In this document: positions 9,029-17,289 of the stretch, one piece after another | Position numbering within the stretch: position 1 is the first letter of the stretch | How the letters are laid out: the number at the start of each line of letters is the position of its first letter | Assembly: GCA_021158245.1 (NCBI GenBank) | Contig: JAGGVB010000174.1 | Location: forward strand, 1-37,651 | Origin: a bacterium | GTDB taxonomy: Bacteria; Zhuqueibacterota; QNDG01 | Direction of reading: 5' to 3' | Length of the DNA: 37,651 nucleotides | The notes under the pieces: generated by a model | The model's input: the letters and a program-made list of their open reading frames with translations, nothing else | Told to the model about the DNA's origin: nothing | Databases searched by the model: none | Program-made: the position numbers and the translations under genes

Positions 9029-9528
9029 TACTGCTTCTTTTCTTCTTTTTGTTTTTTATTAAATACAGCACCGCCGATAACTCCTCCAAGCATACCGAAT
9101 ACCGAATAAATAACAAGTTTTACTACCAGCTGGAATAAAATAAGCATAGGCCCGATAAAGGATTCCCCTCTCAGAGTATCAAGCATATCTTTTATTTCAG
9201 GTGAGATATCCTGCCTTGATTTCAAGACTGATTCCAAAAATGCCATTCCAGGTTTAAAACCAATTGCCAGGAAAAAATAATTTATTAAGGTGGCAAAGAG
9301 AGCTCCGAATACCCCGGCAATAAGACCTAAAAGAAGAGCATCTCCCTGAGTCATTTCAGAATCTTTCGGCAGGTCTTTTTTGTAAAGATAGACTGCAAGA
9401 AAACCACCACCTAAAACCCACATGCAGCACAGACAATTTCCAGCACTGATAATCGGGAAAGTTGATAAAACAGCGATAACAGCTCCGCCAATCAGAGCGG
9501 GAATAAGTTTACTTTGATTTTGATCCAT
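9028..9528 (-). CDS. Small membrane protein of unknown function
   Basis: A 166-residue protein with four predicted transmembrane segments (around residues 9-26, 32-49, 67-92 and 128-157) and a charged, lysine-rich C-terminus (KKQKEEKKQ). A Cys-containing motif NCLCCMW lies between the first two segments. The glycine-rich last segment (GMLGGVIGGAVF) resembles DUF4199/DUF5518-type proteins, but I cannot name the family with confidence. It overlaps the preceding DUF2085 gene by 20 bases and the lipoprotein gene by one. Confidence 0.6.
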   Translation of the reverse strand: MDQNQSKLIPALIGGAVIAVLSTFPIISAGNCLCCMWVLGGGFLAVYLYKKDLPKDSEMTQGDALLLGLIAGVFGALFATLINYFFLAIGFKPGMAFLESVLKSRQDISPEIKDMLDTLRGESFIGPMLILFQLVVKLVIYSVFGMLGGVIGGAVFNKKQKEEKKQ

Positions 9529-10018
9529 AAGTCACCCCTTTTTTTTTATTTAAATCAAAAATGGCATTAATAAAAAGATTTGCAGCAATAAACCCTGGCA
9601 ATAGTCCTGTCAATAATCTCATTAGATTAGATGAATTAAAAATGTTAAGATGGGAAAAAATAAATTCCGTCAAAAGAATCGCACCTCCGATTATAAGAAG
9701 TTCTCTCAGCCTTGTATTGATTTTTCTTCTTAACAACGGATAAAAAATTATACCTGCAAAAAATCCTGAATAAATCCCCGTGCACCTGGAACAAACGGCC
9801 AATTGGACATCATTTATTATAAATGATCTTTCTTCCTGCTGATGACATATATGAGAGAAAAATATAAAAACAACAGCTCCGGCCTTTTTACTTATCAAAC
9901 TACTTTGAGAAGCAACAGGCGGAACAAAAATTGAAATCCACCATATAAACGTTAAAAACAGAACTACTGTATATATTATTTTTTCTGATCTTATTATTTT
10001 ATACCGCCCTGTTTTCAA
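9509..10018 (-). CDS. DUF2085 membrane protein
   Basis: A 169-residue inner-membrane protein with four or five hydrophobic segments. The DUF2085 signature is clear: HICHQQEERSF followed about 20 residues later by CSRCTGIYSGFF. The His and three Cys residues in these motifs suggest metal binding, but the family's biochemical role is unknown. The start is TTG at 10018, since no in-frame ATG exists upstream within the ORF. It is the first gene of the operon that runs through the membrane protein, lipoprotein, TonB receptor and S23 protein. A promoter lies just upstream (10046-10074). Confidence 0.8.
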   Translation of the reverse strand: MKTGRYKIIRSEKIIYTVVLFLTFIWWISIFVPPVASQSSLISKKAGAVVFIFFSHICHQQEERSFIINDVQLAVCSRCTGIYSGFFAGIIFYPLLRRKINTRLRELLIIGGAILLTEFIFSHLNIFNSSNLMRLLTGLLPGFIAANLFINAIFDLNKKKGVTYGSKSK

Positions 10019-10045
10019 ATGAGATACAAAGAATTTCTTACAATT

Positions 10046-10074
10046 AATATGAAAACTTTCAAGTCAAAAGTCAA
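10046..10074 (-). promoter_or_regulatory. Sigma-70-type promoter for the DUF2085-TonB operon
   Basis: On the minus strand TTGACT (10069-10074) is separated by 17 bases from CATATT (10046-10051). A second TTGACT lies seven bases downstream of the first (10062-10067). Predicted start is near 10040, about 22 bases before the TTG start codon. Confidence 0.45.
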
Positions 10075-10287
10075 TATTTTTTTCTTATATCTTTTTATTG
10101 CACAAAATCCTAAAACGCGGTCATGTTAAAATAATACTTTATTAAATAGAAAAAGTTATTTACCTTATAGTAGATTTATACTTAAAACAAGAACAATAAA
10201 TTTTATTTTTCGTATAATTAAAAAGGGATTTTAAAAAAGCTGAAAAAGCAATTCTATGAGCTGGCAATATTTTGGGCCTATAAGCAT

Positions 10288-10303
10288 TGGCACACATATT
10301 GCA
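10288..10303 (+). promoter_or_regulatory. Sigma-54-type promoter upstream of the PAP2 gene
   Basis: TGGCAC, five bases, then TTGCA: an exact match to the -24/-12 consensus, with the invariant GG (10289-10290) and GC (10301-10302) ten bases apart. Transcription would start near 10314, 38 bases before the ATG. The rest of the 10019-10351 gap is AT-rich; apart from this and the minus promoter I see nothing in it. Confidence 0.65.
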
Positions 10304-10351
10304 GTATTCTCTGTAGATTACTTGTTGAATACGAAAGGAATTTAAATCAAG

Positions 10352-10882
10352 ATGGTTAAAACTTTTATCTTAAAATTAAGTGAATTAGATCATTATCTGT
10401 GTATCCACATTGCCGGGTGGAACGGCAGAAAATTCCTTGATAGAATCATGTATGCGCTCTCTCATCTTGGATACGGATATCTTTACCCCGCTATAATCGG
10501 CTGCACTGCAATGTTTGACCGCAGTAACTCAGGGCCTCTTTTACAGAGCGGTTTTCTTGCATTTTTAATTGAAACCGTTAGCCAGACAATTTTAAAAATC
10601 AAGGCAAGAAGGCAGCGGCCGTTTTTAGTACTGCCTCAAATTAAATCTATAATGAAGGCTCCTGATATGTTCAGCTTCCCTTCCGGACATGCTGCCGGTG
10701 CATTTGTGATGGCAACAATCTTTTATCACTTTTATCCCTCTTTATCAATCCCCCTTTACGGGACAGCATCTGCAATTGGGTTCTCAAGAGTTTACAATGG
10801 GGTTCACTATCCAAGTGATGTGCTTGCAGGGTCTTTTCTCGGTTTTATTTCTGCACGTCTCGGAGTGATGATAGCACTTTAA
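10352..10882 (+). CDS. PAP2-family membrane phosphatase
   Basis: A 176-residue integral membrane phosphatase of the PAP2/undecaprenyl-pyrophosphatase superfamily. The three-part active site is complete: KARRQRP at 84-90, PSGH at 110-113 with the general-acid His113, and SRVYNGVHYPSD at 145-156 with nucleophilic His152. Such enzymes dephosphorylate lipid pyrophosphates such as undecaprenyl-PP, phosphatidylglycerophosphate or phosphatidic acid at the membrane surface; the substrate is not shown here. It is a single plus-strand gene between two minus operons, with a sigma-54-type promoter and a shared bidirectional terminator downstream. Confidence 0.88.
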   Translation: MVKTFILKLSELDHYLCIHIAGWNGRKFLDRIMYALSHLGYGYLYPAIIGCTAMFDRSNSGPLLQSGFLAFLIETVSQTILKIKARRQRPFLVLPQIKSIMKAPDMFSFPSGHAAGAFVMATIFYHFYPSLSIPLYGTASAIGFSRVYNGVHYPSDVLAGSFLGFISARLGVMIAL

Positions 10883-10911
10883 AAAGATTGTTTCCGGTTA
10901 TTTTATAATTT

Positions 10912-10943
10912 AAAAAGCCCCCTTTATTTAAGGAGGCTTTTTT
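10912..10943. terminator. Bidirectional terminator between PAP2 and hydrogenase operon
   Basis: AAAAAGCCCCCT (10912-10923) pairs with AGGAGGCTTTTT (10931-10942) with one C/A mismatch and a seven-base loop. A-runs on one side and T-runs on the other make it work on both strands, ending the plus PAP2 gene and the minus 16-gene hydrogenase run. Confidence 0.8.
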
Positions 10944-10953
10944 CCAAATATTT

Positions 10954-11568
10954 TTATCCCCAAATATCTTTCAGCATAACTTCATGCCTGCATTTGGGGC
11001 AAAGTACTTTCATTATATCTGTTCTTCTTATCTCTGCATCTTCAAATCTCTCTGCAGGAGATGTTTCAATACCTGCAGGGACCAATACGAGATTAGGATT
11101 TCCATAGGCAAGAGTACCGAGCTTTTTGGAAGTCCATTCCAAATGATCTTTTGTTGTAATGATACTGTGACATACTTCACAAATTACAAGTTCTTTTTCA
11201 ATACTTTCACATGCAAGCTTTCTATCAAAAAGTGCAAGATCAAACTTGCTTGTAAGCTGAATACCTTTACCAGTAATACAATTCTGCTCACAGTTCCCGC
11301 AAAAAATGCAGGAATCATACCTCAGTTCAATTTTCCTTAATGGATTTTTAATTGTAACCGGTTCTTCAGGATCAATGACATGAATAGCATTACCGGGGCA
11401 CACTTCCGCACATGCTCCGCAACCCACACAATACTCATCAAAATATTCCGGTTTTCCTCTGAACCCTTCAAAAGGTATGTGCTGTTCTTTTGGAAATTTT
11501 GTCGTATAAGGCTTTGAAAAAAGTGATCTCAATGCCTCACGAAGTTCTCTTAACTTAGGATACTTCAT
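10954..11568 (-). CDS. NuoI/MbhN-like 2[4Fe-4S] ferredoxin subunit with C-terminal CxxC pairs
   Basis: A 204-residue iron-sulfur subunit, last gene of the membrane hydrogenase operon. Two [4Fe-4S] motifs are at Cys47/50/53/57 and Cys87/90/93/97, as in NuoI, EchF and MbhN, which carry electrons to or from the small subunit. The C-terminal half adds two CxxC pairs (130/133 in CEVCHSII and 190/193 in CPKCRHEV) that look like a zinc-ribbon or rubredoxin-like site, seen in some formate-hydrogenlyase-type subunits such as HycF/HyfH. ATG 11568 has GGGA upstream. In this complex it is a candidate ferredoxin docking point, independent of the NAD(P)H module at the operon's start. Confidence 0.85.
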   Translation of the reverse strand: MKYPKLRELREALRSLFSKPYTTKFPKEQHIPFEGFRGKPEYFDEYCVGCGACAEVCPGNAIHVIDPEEPVTIKNPLRKIELRYDSCIFCGNCEQNCITGKGIQLTSKFDLALFDRKLACESIEKELVICEVCHSIITTKDHLEWTSKKLGTLAYGNPNLVLVPAGIETSPAERFEDAEIRRTDIMKVLCPKCRHEVMLKDIWG

Positions 11569-11580
11569 ATTATTCCCATA

Positions 11581-11925
11581 TTACAGTCTCGGATTATCGC
11601 CTCGATCTTCGGCGTATTGATCAACAACACTCTTTTCCCACAATTTAACTCCAAAAATGTGCGCTCCTCTCGCAATAGCATGAGCACCAACCGGAGATGT
11701 TAAAAGTACGAATGGGATACCTATTAATGCTTTTACTCCGAGTCCTGTAAATCCCTTCATAATAAATATTCCAAAAAGTATTCCGCATGTACCAAAAGTC
11801 ACACATTTAGTCGCAGCCTGAAGCCTGTTATATACATCAGGTAATCTTAATAGACCTAGACAGCCCAGAGCATCAAATGCAACCCCCATACCTATTATGA
11901 TTTTTCCTACAATTTCATTCCACAT
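11581..11925 (-). CDS. mrpG: Na+/H+ antiporter subunit MrpG-like
   Basis: A small membrane protein with three transmembrane helices and the MrpG/MnhG core GCLGLLRLPDVYNRLQAATK. I place the start at ATG 11925 (MWNEIVGKI), which matches the usual MrpG N-terminus and follows a GGATGAG sequence; an in-frame ATG at 11937 and a longer ORF to 11982 overlap MrpF and look non-native. MrpG belongs to the small-subunit set (E, F, G) needed for assembly and ion conduction in Mrp antiporters and in Mbh-type hydrogenases (MbhC). Confidence 0.85.
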   Translation of the reverse strand: MWNEIVGKIIIGMGVAFDALGCLGLLRLPDVYNRLQAATKCVTFGTCGILFGIFIMKGFTGLGVKALIGIPFVLLTSPVGAHAIARGAHIFGVKLWEKSVVDQYAEDRGDNPRL

Positions 11926-11929
11926 AGCA

Positions 11930-12184
11930 TTACTCATCCAATGTTTTATGTGCAAGATACTTTGCAAGCGCAAGAGTTCCAAGGAAACTCAAAAATATCC
12001 ATGCAAGAGCAACATCAATAATAAAATCTCTTTTTGATATAACCGCCCACAATGCCGTCATTCCAACTGCAAGTGTTCCGATAATGTCAATTGCAACCAT
12101 CCTGTCAGGTATGGTACGTCCCACAGCAGCTCTTACCAGACATGCAAAACAACAACCTACCAGAATTAAAAAGAAAGTATTCAT
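11930..12184 (-). CDS. mrpF: Na+/H+ antiporter subunit MrpF-like
   Basis: An 84-residue membrane protein with three helices. It has the MrpF/MnhF pattern: a short hydrophobic start, AAVGRTIPDRMVAIDIIG (with the RxxPDR-like loop and the membrane Asp) and a C-terminal ALAKYL. It corresponds to MbhB of archaeal membrane-bound hydrogenases and is part of the Na+ pathway of Mrp complexes. The stop is within a few bases of the mrpG start; the gap to mrpE is seven bases. Confidence 0.88.
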   Translation of the reverse strand: MNTFFLILVGCCFACLVRAAVGRTIPDRMVAIDIIGTLAVGMTALWAVISKRDFIIDVALAWIFLSFLGTLALAKYLAHKTLDE

Positions 12185-12191
12185 AGCTCTC

Positions 12192-12677
12192 TCAATTAAA
12201 TATCTTTAATAGAATCTTCTCAAATTTCCCAGCTATCTTTTCGCTGGCCCTCTTAATATCAGTGTGCTTAACATTAATGCAATGGATGTACAGAATGTCT
12301 CCTTTGATATCCACTGTCAATGTACCGGGTGTAAGCGTAATGGAATTAGATAGAATCGCTTTCCCCATATCAGATTTCAATTTTGTTTTCACTCTTACAA
12401 TTCCGGGATTGATAGGCATACGAGGATGGAGAACCCTGTACGCAACATCAAAATTTGCCTTTGCCATTTCCCATACAAATACAGGGAGATATACTGCTAC
12501 CCAGAACCATCTTTCAGGATTTAAAACTTTATTTGTATCTCTGATAAAATTTTCGCCGAAAATAATCCCTGACAATATCGCAATAACAATACCGATTAAA
12601 ATATGCTGCCAGTCCAAAGACCATGAAAGTCCAATCCAAAGCAAGAATGAAAAGAGTATGAGCAGGATTTTTCTCAC
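12192..12677 (-). CDS. mrpE: Na+/H+ antiporter subunit MrpE-like
   Basis: A 161-residue MrpE/MnhE protein with two N-terminal membrane helices and a cytoplasmic domain. The family pattern is plain: PVFVWEMAKANFDVAYRVL, then INPGIVRVKTKLKSDMGKAI and LSNSITLTPGTLTVDI. It corresponds to MbhA. The start is GTG at 12677 with GGAGG five bases upstream, placed two bases after the mrpD stop. Confidence 0.9.
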   Translation of the reverse strand: MRKILLILFSFLLWIGLSWSLDWQHILIGIVIAILSGIIFGENFIRDTNKVLNPERWFWVAVYLPVFVWEMAKANFDVAYRVLHPRMPINPGIVRVKTKLKSDMGKAILSNSITLTPGTLTVDIKGDILYIHCINVKHTDIKRASEKIAGKFEKILLKIFN

Positions 12678-12678
12678 C

Positions 12679-14178
12679 TCATCCTCCCAGAACCATTTGT
12701 ACGTAGTTTAGACCACCGGCAATAATATTTGCTGCCGGACTCAAAATCATTGTCTTTAATCCGGGTATTAAAAGCAAACCCATAGTTATACTTAAAATAG
12801 CAAGAATAACCATAGGAATACTCATCATAACAGGAACTTCTTTTATATCTTGAAAAATTTTATTTAACTTACCCTGAAAAACCATTTTATTAAATTTCAT
12901 AAAATACACTATTGTAATAATACTTACCAGAACAAAAACCAACGCCAGAATAAAATGCTTGCTCTGAACAGCAGCAATTACAATTAAAAGTTTACTCCAG
13001 AATCCTGCAAATGGAGGTATCCCACTAATTGATAAAGAACCAATAAGGGATGTTCCTGATGTCAGCGGCATTACATCACCAAGCCCGCCCATTTTTTCCA
13101 TATCACGTGTTCCTGTTCTATATACAATTGCGCCAGAATCTAAAAATAAAAGTGACTTAAAAGCAGCATGATTCATCATGTGAAAGAGTGCTGCAAAATA
13201 TCCCAAAGATGTCCCAAGTCCAAGAGCAAAAATAACGCACCCTATTTGACTTATTGATGAATACGCAAGCATACGCTTTACATCTTTTTGTCCAACTGCG
13301 AGAATGCCCCCCACAACCATTGAGAGTGTTCCGAAAACAAGAAGCATTAGAGACAAAAATTTAAATTGAGATATACCAAATACATTAAAAAATATTCTTA
13401 TTAATGCATAAACCCCAAGCACTTTTATAACAACACCTGAAAGCATTGCAGAAATCGGTGCAGGTGCGGAAGGGTGCGCATCAGGCAGCCATGCGTGAAA
13501 CGGAATCAGAGCAGCTTTTAAAGAGAATCCCACAAAGAAAAGAATTGCAGTAAACATCAGAGCTGAATTCATACCTGTATTTGAGATCATTTTTGAAGCA
13601 TCTGCCATGTTCAGGGTACCTGTAACTCTGTAAAGTATTGCAATTGCAAAAAGTATAAATGCTGAAGCAGTACCGCCCAGCACCTGATATTTAAATGATG
13701 CTTCCAACTCTTCAGCACCCACTCCGAATGCAACAAGCGAATAAGAAGCAATTGCACTAATCTCAAGAAAAACAAACATATTAAAAAAATCGCCGGCAAG
13801 TACAACACCGTTCAATCCTGCAATCATAAGTAAAAACAATATGTAATATTTAACTTTATCTGTGTAGTGGCGCATATAATCAACTGAATATATTGTCACC
13901 ATAAGGCCTACAAAATTTATAATCAGCAGCATAAACAGCGATAACCCGTCAGCTACCATTGAGATACCAATGGGAATATGATTTACAGGCTGCCACCCTC
14001 CTGCATAAAATACAATTGTATGATTAAAAGAACCTAACATCCAGAATGTCATAATCGTTAATATCAAAGTTGCCAGATTACCGATTATGTCTGGTATGTT
14101 GCGCCACAGCTTTGCCAAAAAAGGCAGTAAAAAGGCAAAGCCTAACGGGATTACAATAAATAAAGGTAATATGTTCAT
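12679..14178 (-). CDS. mrpD: MrpD/NuoN-like antiporter-type proton/Na+ channel subunit
   Basis: A 499-residue, 14-helix subunit of the NuoL/M/N-MrpA/D superfamily. It retains the ion-path residues: Glu139 in TM5 (VFLEISAIASYS), Lys221 in TM7 (LKAALIPFHAWLPDAH) and Lys252 in TM8 (VVIKVLGVY). It corresponds to MbhH/MrpD and is the most likely true antiport channel of the complex. ATG 14178 overlaps the mrpC stop by four bases. It differs from its 601-residue paralog in the same operon, which lacks the TM5 glutamate. Confidence 0.9.
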   Translation of the reverse strand: MNILPLFIVIPLGFAFLLPFLAKLWRNIPDIIGNLATLILTIMTFWMLGSFNHTIVFYAGGWQPVNHIPIGISMVADGLSLFMLLIINFVGLMVTIYSVDYMRHYTDKVKYYILFLLMIAGLNGVVLAGDFFNMFVFLEISAIASYSLVAFGVGAEELEASFKYQVLGGTASAFILFAIAILYRVTGTLNMADASKMISNTGMNSALMFTAILFFVGFSLKAALIPFHAWLPDAHPSAPAPISAMLSGVVIKVLGVYALIRIFFNVFGISQFKFLSLMLLVFGTLSMVVGGILAVGQKDVKRMLAYSSISQIGCVIFALGLGTSLGYFAALFHMMNHAAFKSLLFLDSGAIVYRTGTRDMEKMGGLGDVMPLTSGTSLIGSLSISGIPPFAGFWSKLLIVIAAVQSKHFILALVFVLVSIITIVYFMKFNKMVFQGKLNKIFQDIKEVPVMMSIPMVILAILSITMGLLLIPGLKTMILSPAANIIAGGLNYVQMVLGG

Positions 14179-14513
14179 CCGCGTAGTTTCCTGATTTTAC
14201 GAACATCAAAAGTATCATATTTTTCAAAAATTCTTACTGCAAAAGAAACAAGAAGTGCCGTAGTTCCCAGGCCGATAACTATTGCTGTTAATACAAGGGC
14301 CTGTGGAAGAGGATCAACATATAAAGCATGCTGATTCCCTATATCTACAATAGGCGGCACTCCTCCGGTTCTATATCCTATAAGAGCAAGAAACAGATTA
14401 ATTGCATACTCCATAATCATAAGGCTGATAATAATTTTTATCAGATTTCTCTTAACAATTACTCCGTAAAGTCCAATGGCAAAGAGTACAACAGCCAGTA
14501 CGAACTCTATCAT
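14175..14513 (-). CDS. mrpC: MrpC/NuoK-like subunit
   Basis: A 112-residue, three-helix protein of the MrpC/NuoK family (MbhG). It contains IIISLMIMEYAINLFL with the conserved membrane Glu, a loop with DPLPQALVLTAIVIG and a final helix (ATALLV-like region TTALLVSFAVRIFE). It overlaps both neighbours by four bases, so mrpB, mrpC and mrpD are translationally coupled. Confidence 0.9.
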   Translation of the reverse strand: MIEFVLAVVLFAIGLYGVIVKRNLIKIIISLMIMEYAINLFLALIGYRTGGVPPIVDIGNQHALYVDPLPQALVLTAIVIGLGTTALLVSFAVRIFEKYDTFDVRKIRKLRG

Positions 14514-14956
14514 AATTTCTCTCCTACTCTAACAATTGCAAAATTGATAAAAATTGCAAATAAAGCAGCAGCCACTTCAATACCTATTGCAAGATTACAA
14601 AGCGGAATTATTCCGCCGCTGAAAAGAGCTCCTGCATGCACGCCCGGATTTGTTTTTGAAAAAATATTCAGAAAAAAATAAGTGCCCTGAATTAACCCCA
14701 AAATAGCAATAAATAGAAAAGCAAATATACCGCCGCTCTCAATTAAGGATGCTCTTTCTTTGTAAATCAGGCTCTTTGCTCTTTCCGAACCGTACGCCAG
14801 AATTAACAGCACAAAACACCCTGCTATAAGTACGCCCCCTGCAAATCCACCGCCTGGTGTCAAATGGCCGTGAGAAATGACATAGAAACCCAGTACAAAT
14901 ATAGACGGCGCCATAATCTGACTGATCTTTTTTACTATCAAAGTCATGCCCTGCAT
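14510..14956 (-). CDS. mrpB: MrpB/MnhB-like subunit
   Basis: A 148-residue protein with four membrane helices and the MnhB-domain motif YVISHGHLTPGGGFAGGVLI (residues about 21-40), diagnostic of MrpB/MbhF. In Mrp complexes MrpB lines the path next to MrpA and is required for Na+/H+ exchange. It sits three bases after the MbhD/E-like gene. Confidence 0.92.
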   Translation of the reverse strand: MQGMTLIVKKISQIMAPSIFVLGFYVISHGHLTPGGGFAGGVLIAGCFVLLILAYGSERAKSLIYKERASLIESGGIFAFLFIAILGLIQGTYFFLNIFSKTNPGVHAGALFSGGIIPLCNLAIGIEVAAALFAIFINFAIVRVGEKL

Positions 14957-14959
14957 CGC

Positions 14960-15487
14960 CTACACCCTCCCATTCTTTCTTAACACAGCTACAACTCCGG
15001 CGACTGATGTAAAAAGAACTGTTGCCTCTCCGAGTGTATCATAACCGCGAAAATCAAGAATAACTGCTGCAACCAGATTAACTGCTCCGGTTGCATTGAC
15101 ACCATAGTTTATATAATAATCCGCCATTCTTAAAACAGGGCTGCCAAAAGCAGAGATATCTCCGAATGCTTTAATGCTTGCAAAAACAAAAGCTGCAACA
15201 CAAACAAAACCGCATATCCACAAAACAACTTTTCTAACTTTAATGCTCTCAATGGTATCCTTTCGTGTTGTCTTTAATACAGCAGCAATAAGGATTATCA
15301 AAGTCAGAGTTTCAATTATTATCTGGACAATTGCAAGATCAGGTGCCTGCAGAATAAGAAAAATAATAGTCAATGCAAATCCTATGATACCAAGAGAAAT
15401 AACACCTGAAAGAATATCCTTTGTTTCAAGCGCAATAATTGCCCCGCATATCATCAATCCAATAAGGGGGATGAGGGCAGAAATCAT
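14960..15487 (-). CDS. MbhD-MbhE-like subunit (detached MrpA C-terminal part)
   Basis: A 175-residue membrane protein joining two small domains. Residues 1-75 resemble DUF4040/MbhD (GVISLGIIGFALTIIFLILQ, APDLAIVQIIIETLTLIILI). Residues 80-175 resemble MbhE/the last helices of MrpA (GAVNLVAAVILDFRGYDTLG, EATVLFTSVAGVVAVLRK). In Bacillus-type MrpA these are fused to the large antiporter domain; here they are a separate gene, as in the archaeal Mbh/Mrp arrangement. It overlaps the NuoL-like gene by four bases and has GGGAGGT before its ATG. Confidence 0.82.
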   Translation of the reverse strand: MISALIPLIGLMICGAIIALETKDILSGVISLGIIGFALTIIFLILQAPDLAIVQIIIETLTLIILIAAVLKTTRKDTIESIKVRKVVLWICGFVCVAAFVFASIKAFGDISAFGSPVLRMADYYINYGVNATGAVNLVAAVILDFRGYDTLGEATVLFTSVAGVVAVLRKNGRV

Positions 15488-17289
15488 CCGCTACCTCCCA
15501 TTAAAACAAGTATCAATACTGCCAAACCGAGACATAGCCATACCATATACAGGCTTAAAACTCCTGTATGTACTGGTATTAACAATTGAGCAGTTCTGTT
15601 AAGTAAATTGTTACACTGTTCATAAACATCAAACCACAATGCAACTGCTTTATCATAAAACCACTTTATTCCGGATAAATTTCTGATTGTATTATAAAAC
15701 CCTGTCCCTGTTACTCTGTCCTCTTCTTTAAGCTGCTCACCGCCTGTGAAAGGAGCTGCTTCACGTACTTTTATTGTACCAAATAAATAAATAATAACTC
15801 CTACTCCCAATCCGGCTATAATGGAAATTGTAGCCATACCCGGTTTCCACAAACCAATAAAAGAAGTATTTCCTGCAACAGGCAAAACTAAAAGTTTCAA
15901 TGGAACAGAAAATGCAAAAATTCCAAATATTACACAAAGAACCGCAAGAGTCAAAATCGGGCCGATAATCAATAGGCCGGATTCTTTAATATTCTTTTTC
16001 TCAATATCTTTGGAAGGTTTCCCAAGAAATATAGCATGTGTTAATTTCATAAAACTTGCCAGTGTAAGGCTGCTTCCAAATAAAGCCGCAATCAACCAAA
16101 TTATCCACAATTTATCACCCTGCTGGCCCAACTCAATTAGTCCCTGATATACAAGCCATTTGGAAGCAAAACCATTAAATGGAGGAATACCTGAAATTGC
16201 AAAAGCAGCCACAAGAAAAGAGATATAAGTTAAGGGCATAAATTTAGATAACCCGCCCATTTTATCAAGATCTGTTGTTCCTGTTTTTTTCTCAACGGAC
16301 CCGCCTGCCATAAACAGGCAGGATTTATAAATTACATGATTCAACAGATGGAAAAGGCCGCCAGCCAGGCCCAGAACAGTCCCTGTCCCGATACCAAGTA
16401 TCATATATCCGACCTGACTTACAGCATGGTATCCAAGCAGGCGTTTTAAATCATGCTGAATCAGTGCCATAAATACTGCAGCCAGTATAGTAATACTTCC
16501 CAAAGCCATTAAAACAACATTCATTGCAAAATTCATTTTGAATATAGAAGTTACAGCCCTTGCAAGAAGATATATACCTAGCAGCTTATCGAGAGAAGCA
16601 GGTAAAAACGCTGCCACCGGTGTAGGAGCTTCTTTTGCTGTATCCGGAACCCAGGTATGGAATGGTATGGCTCCTGCTTTTGCAAGTATACCGCAGAGCA
16701 ATAAAATGAAAGCAGCGTAAGATGCAAAACCTGCTATTGGTATATTTATTTCATTTATTGAAAAGCTCCCTGTAATTCTGTAAATAACTGCAATAGCGAG
16801 AATCATAAGTACATCTGTACCGCCTATTATAACAATGGATTTATTTGCAATTGGTGCAGCTTTTTCTCCTCCGGTTAATATTAAGGTATACAGCATAACA
16901 CCGAGGAAGCCCCAGAAGACAATCATTAGTATTAAATTATTTGAGAACACTGCTCCGGTTGTTGCGCCTATTGTTAAAAGAAAAGAGCCGTAATACATGG
17001 AACGGCTTTTATTTTGCCGCATAAATGAAACTGAATATATAGCAATAAGAAGCCCGAAAAATCCTGCAACAAGCACAATAAAGGATGCAAGATTATCCAT
17101 GGAGAACAAAATCCGGTCATTATAACTGAATATTAAAGGCTTCTTTAAAAATAACCAAAACAGATATCCGAATGTGGCAGCAGAAACCAATACTGTGATT
17201 GACTCCTGTACATATTTCACTTTTTTAGGTACAATGAAACACAGCAGGCCCGCTATAAACGGAAAAATTATGGGCAAAAGAAGATTCAT
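15484..17289 (-). CDS. NuoL/MrpA-like large membrane subunit lacking the TM5 glutamate
   Basis: A 601-residue antiporter-type subunit with about 15 helices. Lys204 in ILAKAGAIPFHTWVPD (TM7) and Lys235 in LDKLLGIY (TM8) are kept, as is DLKRLLGYHAVSQVGYM. The TM5 site, normally FWE or similar, reads IVFWGFLGVMLY, with Gly127 in place of the conserved Glu. The C-terminus has a soluble stretch (REAAPFTGGEQL, YDKAVALWFDVYEQ) and a last helix, like HyfB/HycC-type subunits. The start is ATG 17289, sharing one base with the upstream stop (TGATG); a GTG three bases earlier is possible. Role: membrane arm of the hydrogenase complex, perhaps structural or with altered ion coupling. Confidence 0.88.
   Translation of the reverse strand: MNLLLPIIFPFIAGLLCFIVPKKVKYVQESITVLVSAATFGYLFWLFLKKPLIFSYNDRILFSMDNLASFIVLVAGFFGLLIAIYSVSFMRQNKSRSMYYGSFLLTIGATTGAVFSNNLILMIVFWGFLGVMLYTLILTGGEKAAPIANKSIVIIGGTDVLMILAIAVIYRITGSFSINEINIPIAGFASYAAFILLLCGILAKAGAIPFHTWVPDTAKEAPTPVAAFLPASLDKLLGIYLLARAVTSIFKMNFAMNVVLMALGSITILAAVFMALIQHDLKRLLGYHAVSQVGYMILGIGTGTVLGLAGGLFHLLNHVIYKSCLFMAGGSVEKKTGTTDLDKMGGLSKFMPLTYISFLVAAFAISGIPPFNGFASKWLVYQGLIELGQQGDKLWIIWLIAALFGSSLTLASFMKLTHAIFLGKPSKDIEKKNIKESGLLIIGPILTLAVLCVIFGIFAFSVPLKLLVLPVAGNTSFIGLWKPGMATISIIAGLGVGVIIYLFGTIKVREAAPFTGGEQLKEEDRVTGTGFYNTIRNLSGIKWFYDKAVALWFDVYEQCNNLLNRTAQLLIPVHTGVLSLYMVWLCLGLAVLILVLMGGSG

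Noticed and set aside
10262-10276. Second sigma-54 element (TGGCAA...) upstream of PAP2
   Set aside because: The -12 GC is absent (reads GG).
11926-11982. Longer mrpG start at 11982
   Set aside because: Overlaps mrpF by 53 bases and adds residues unlike MrpG; the MWNEIVGKI start is typical.
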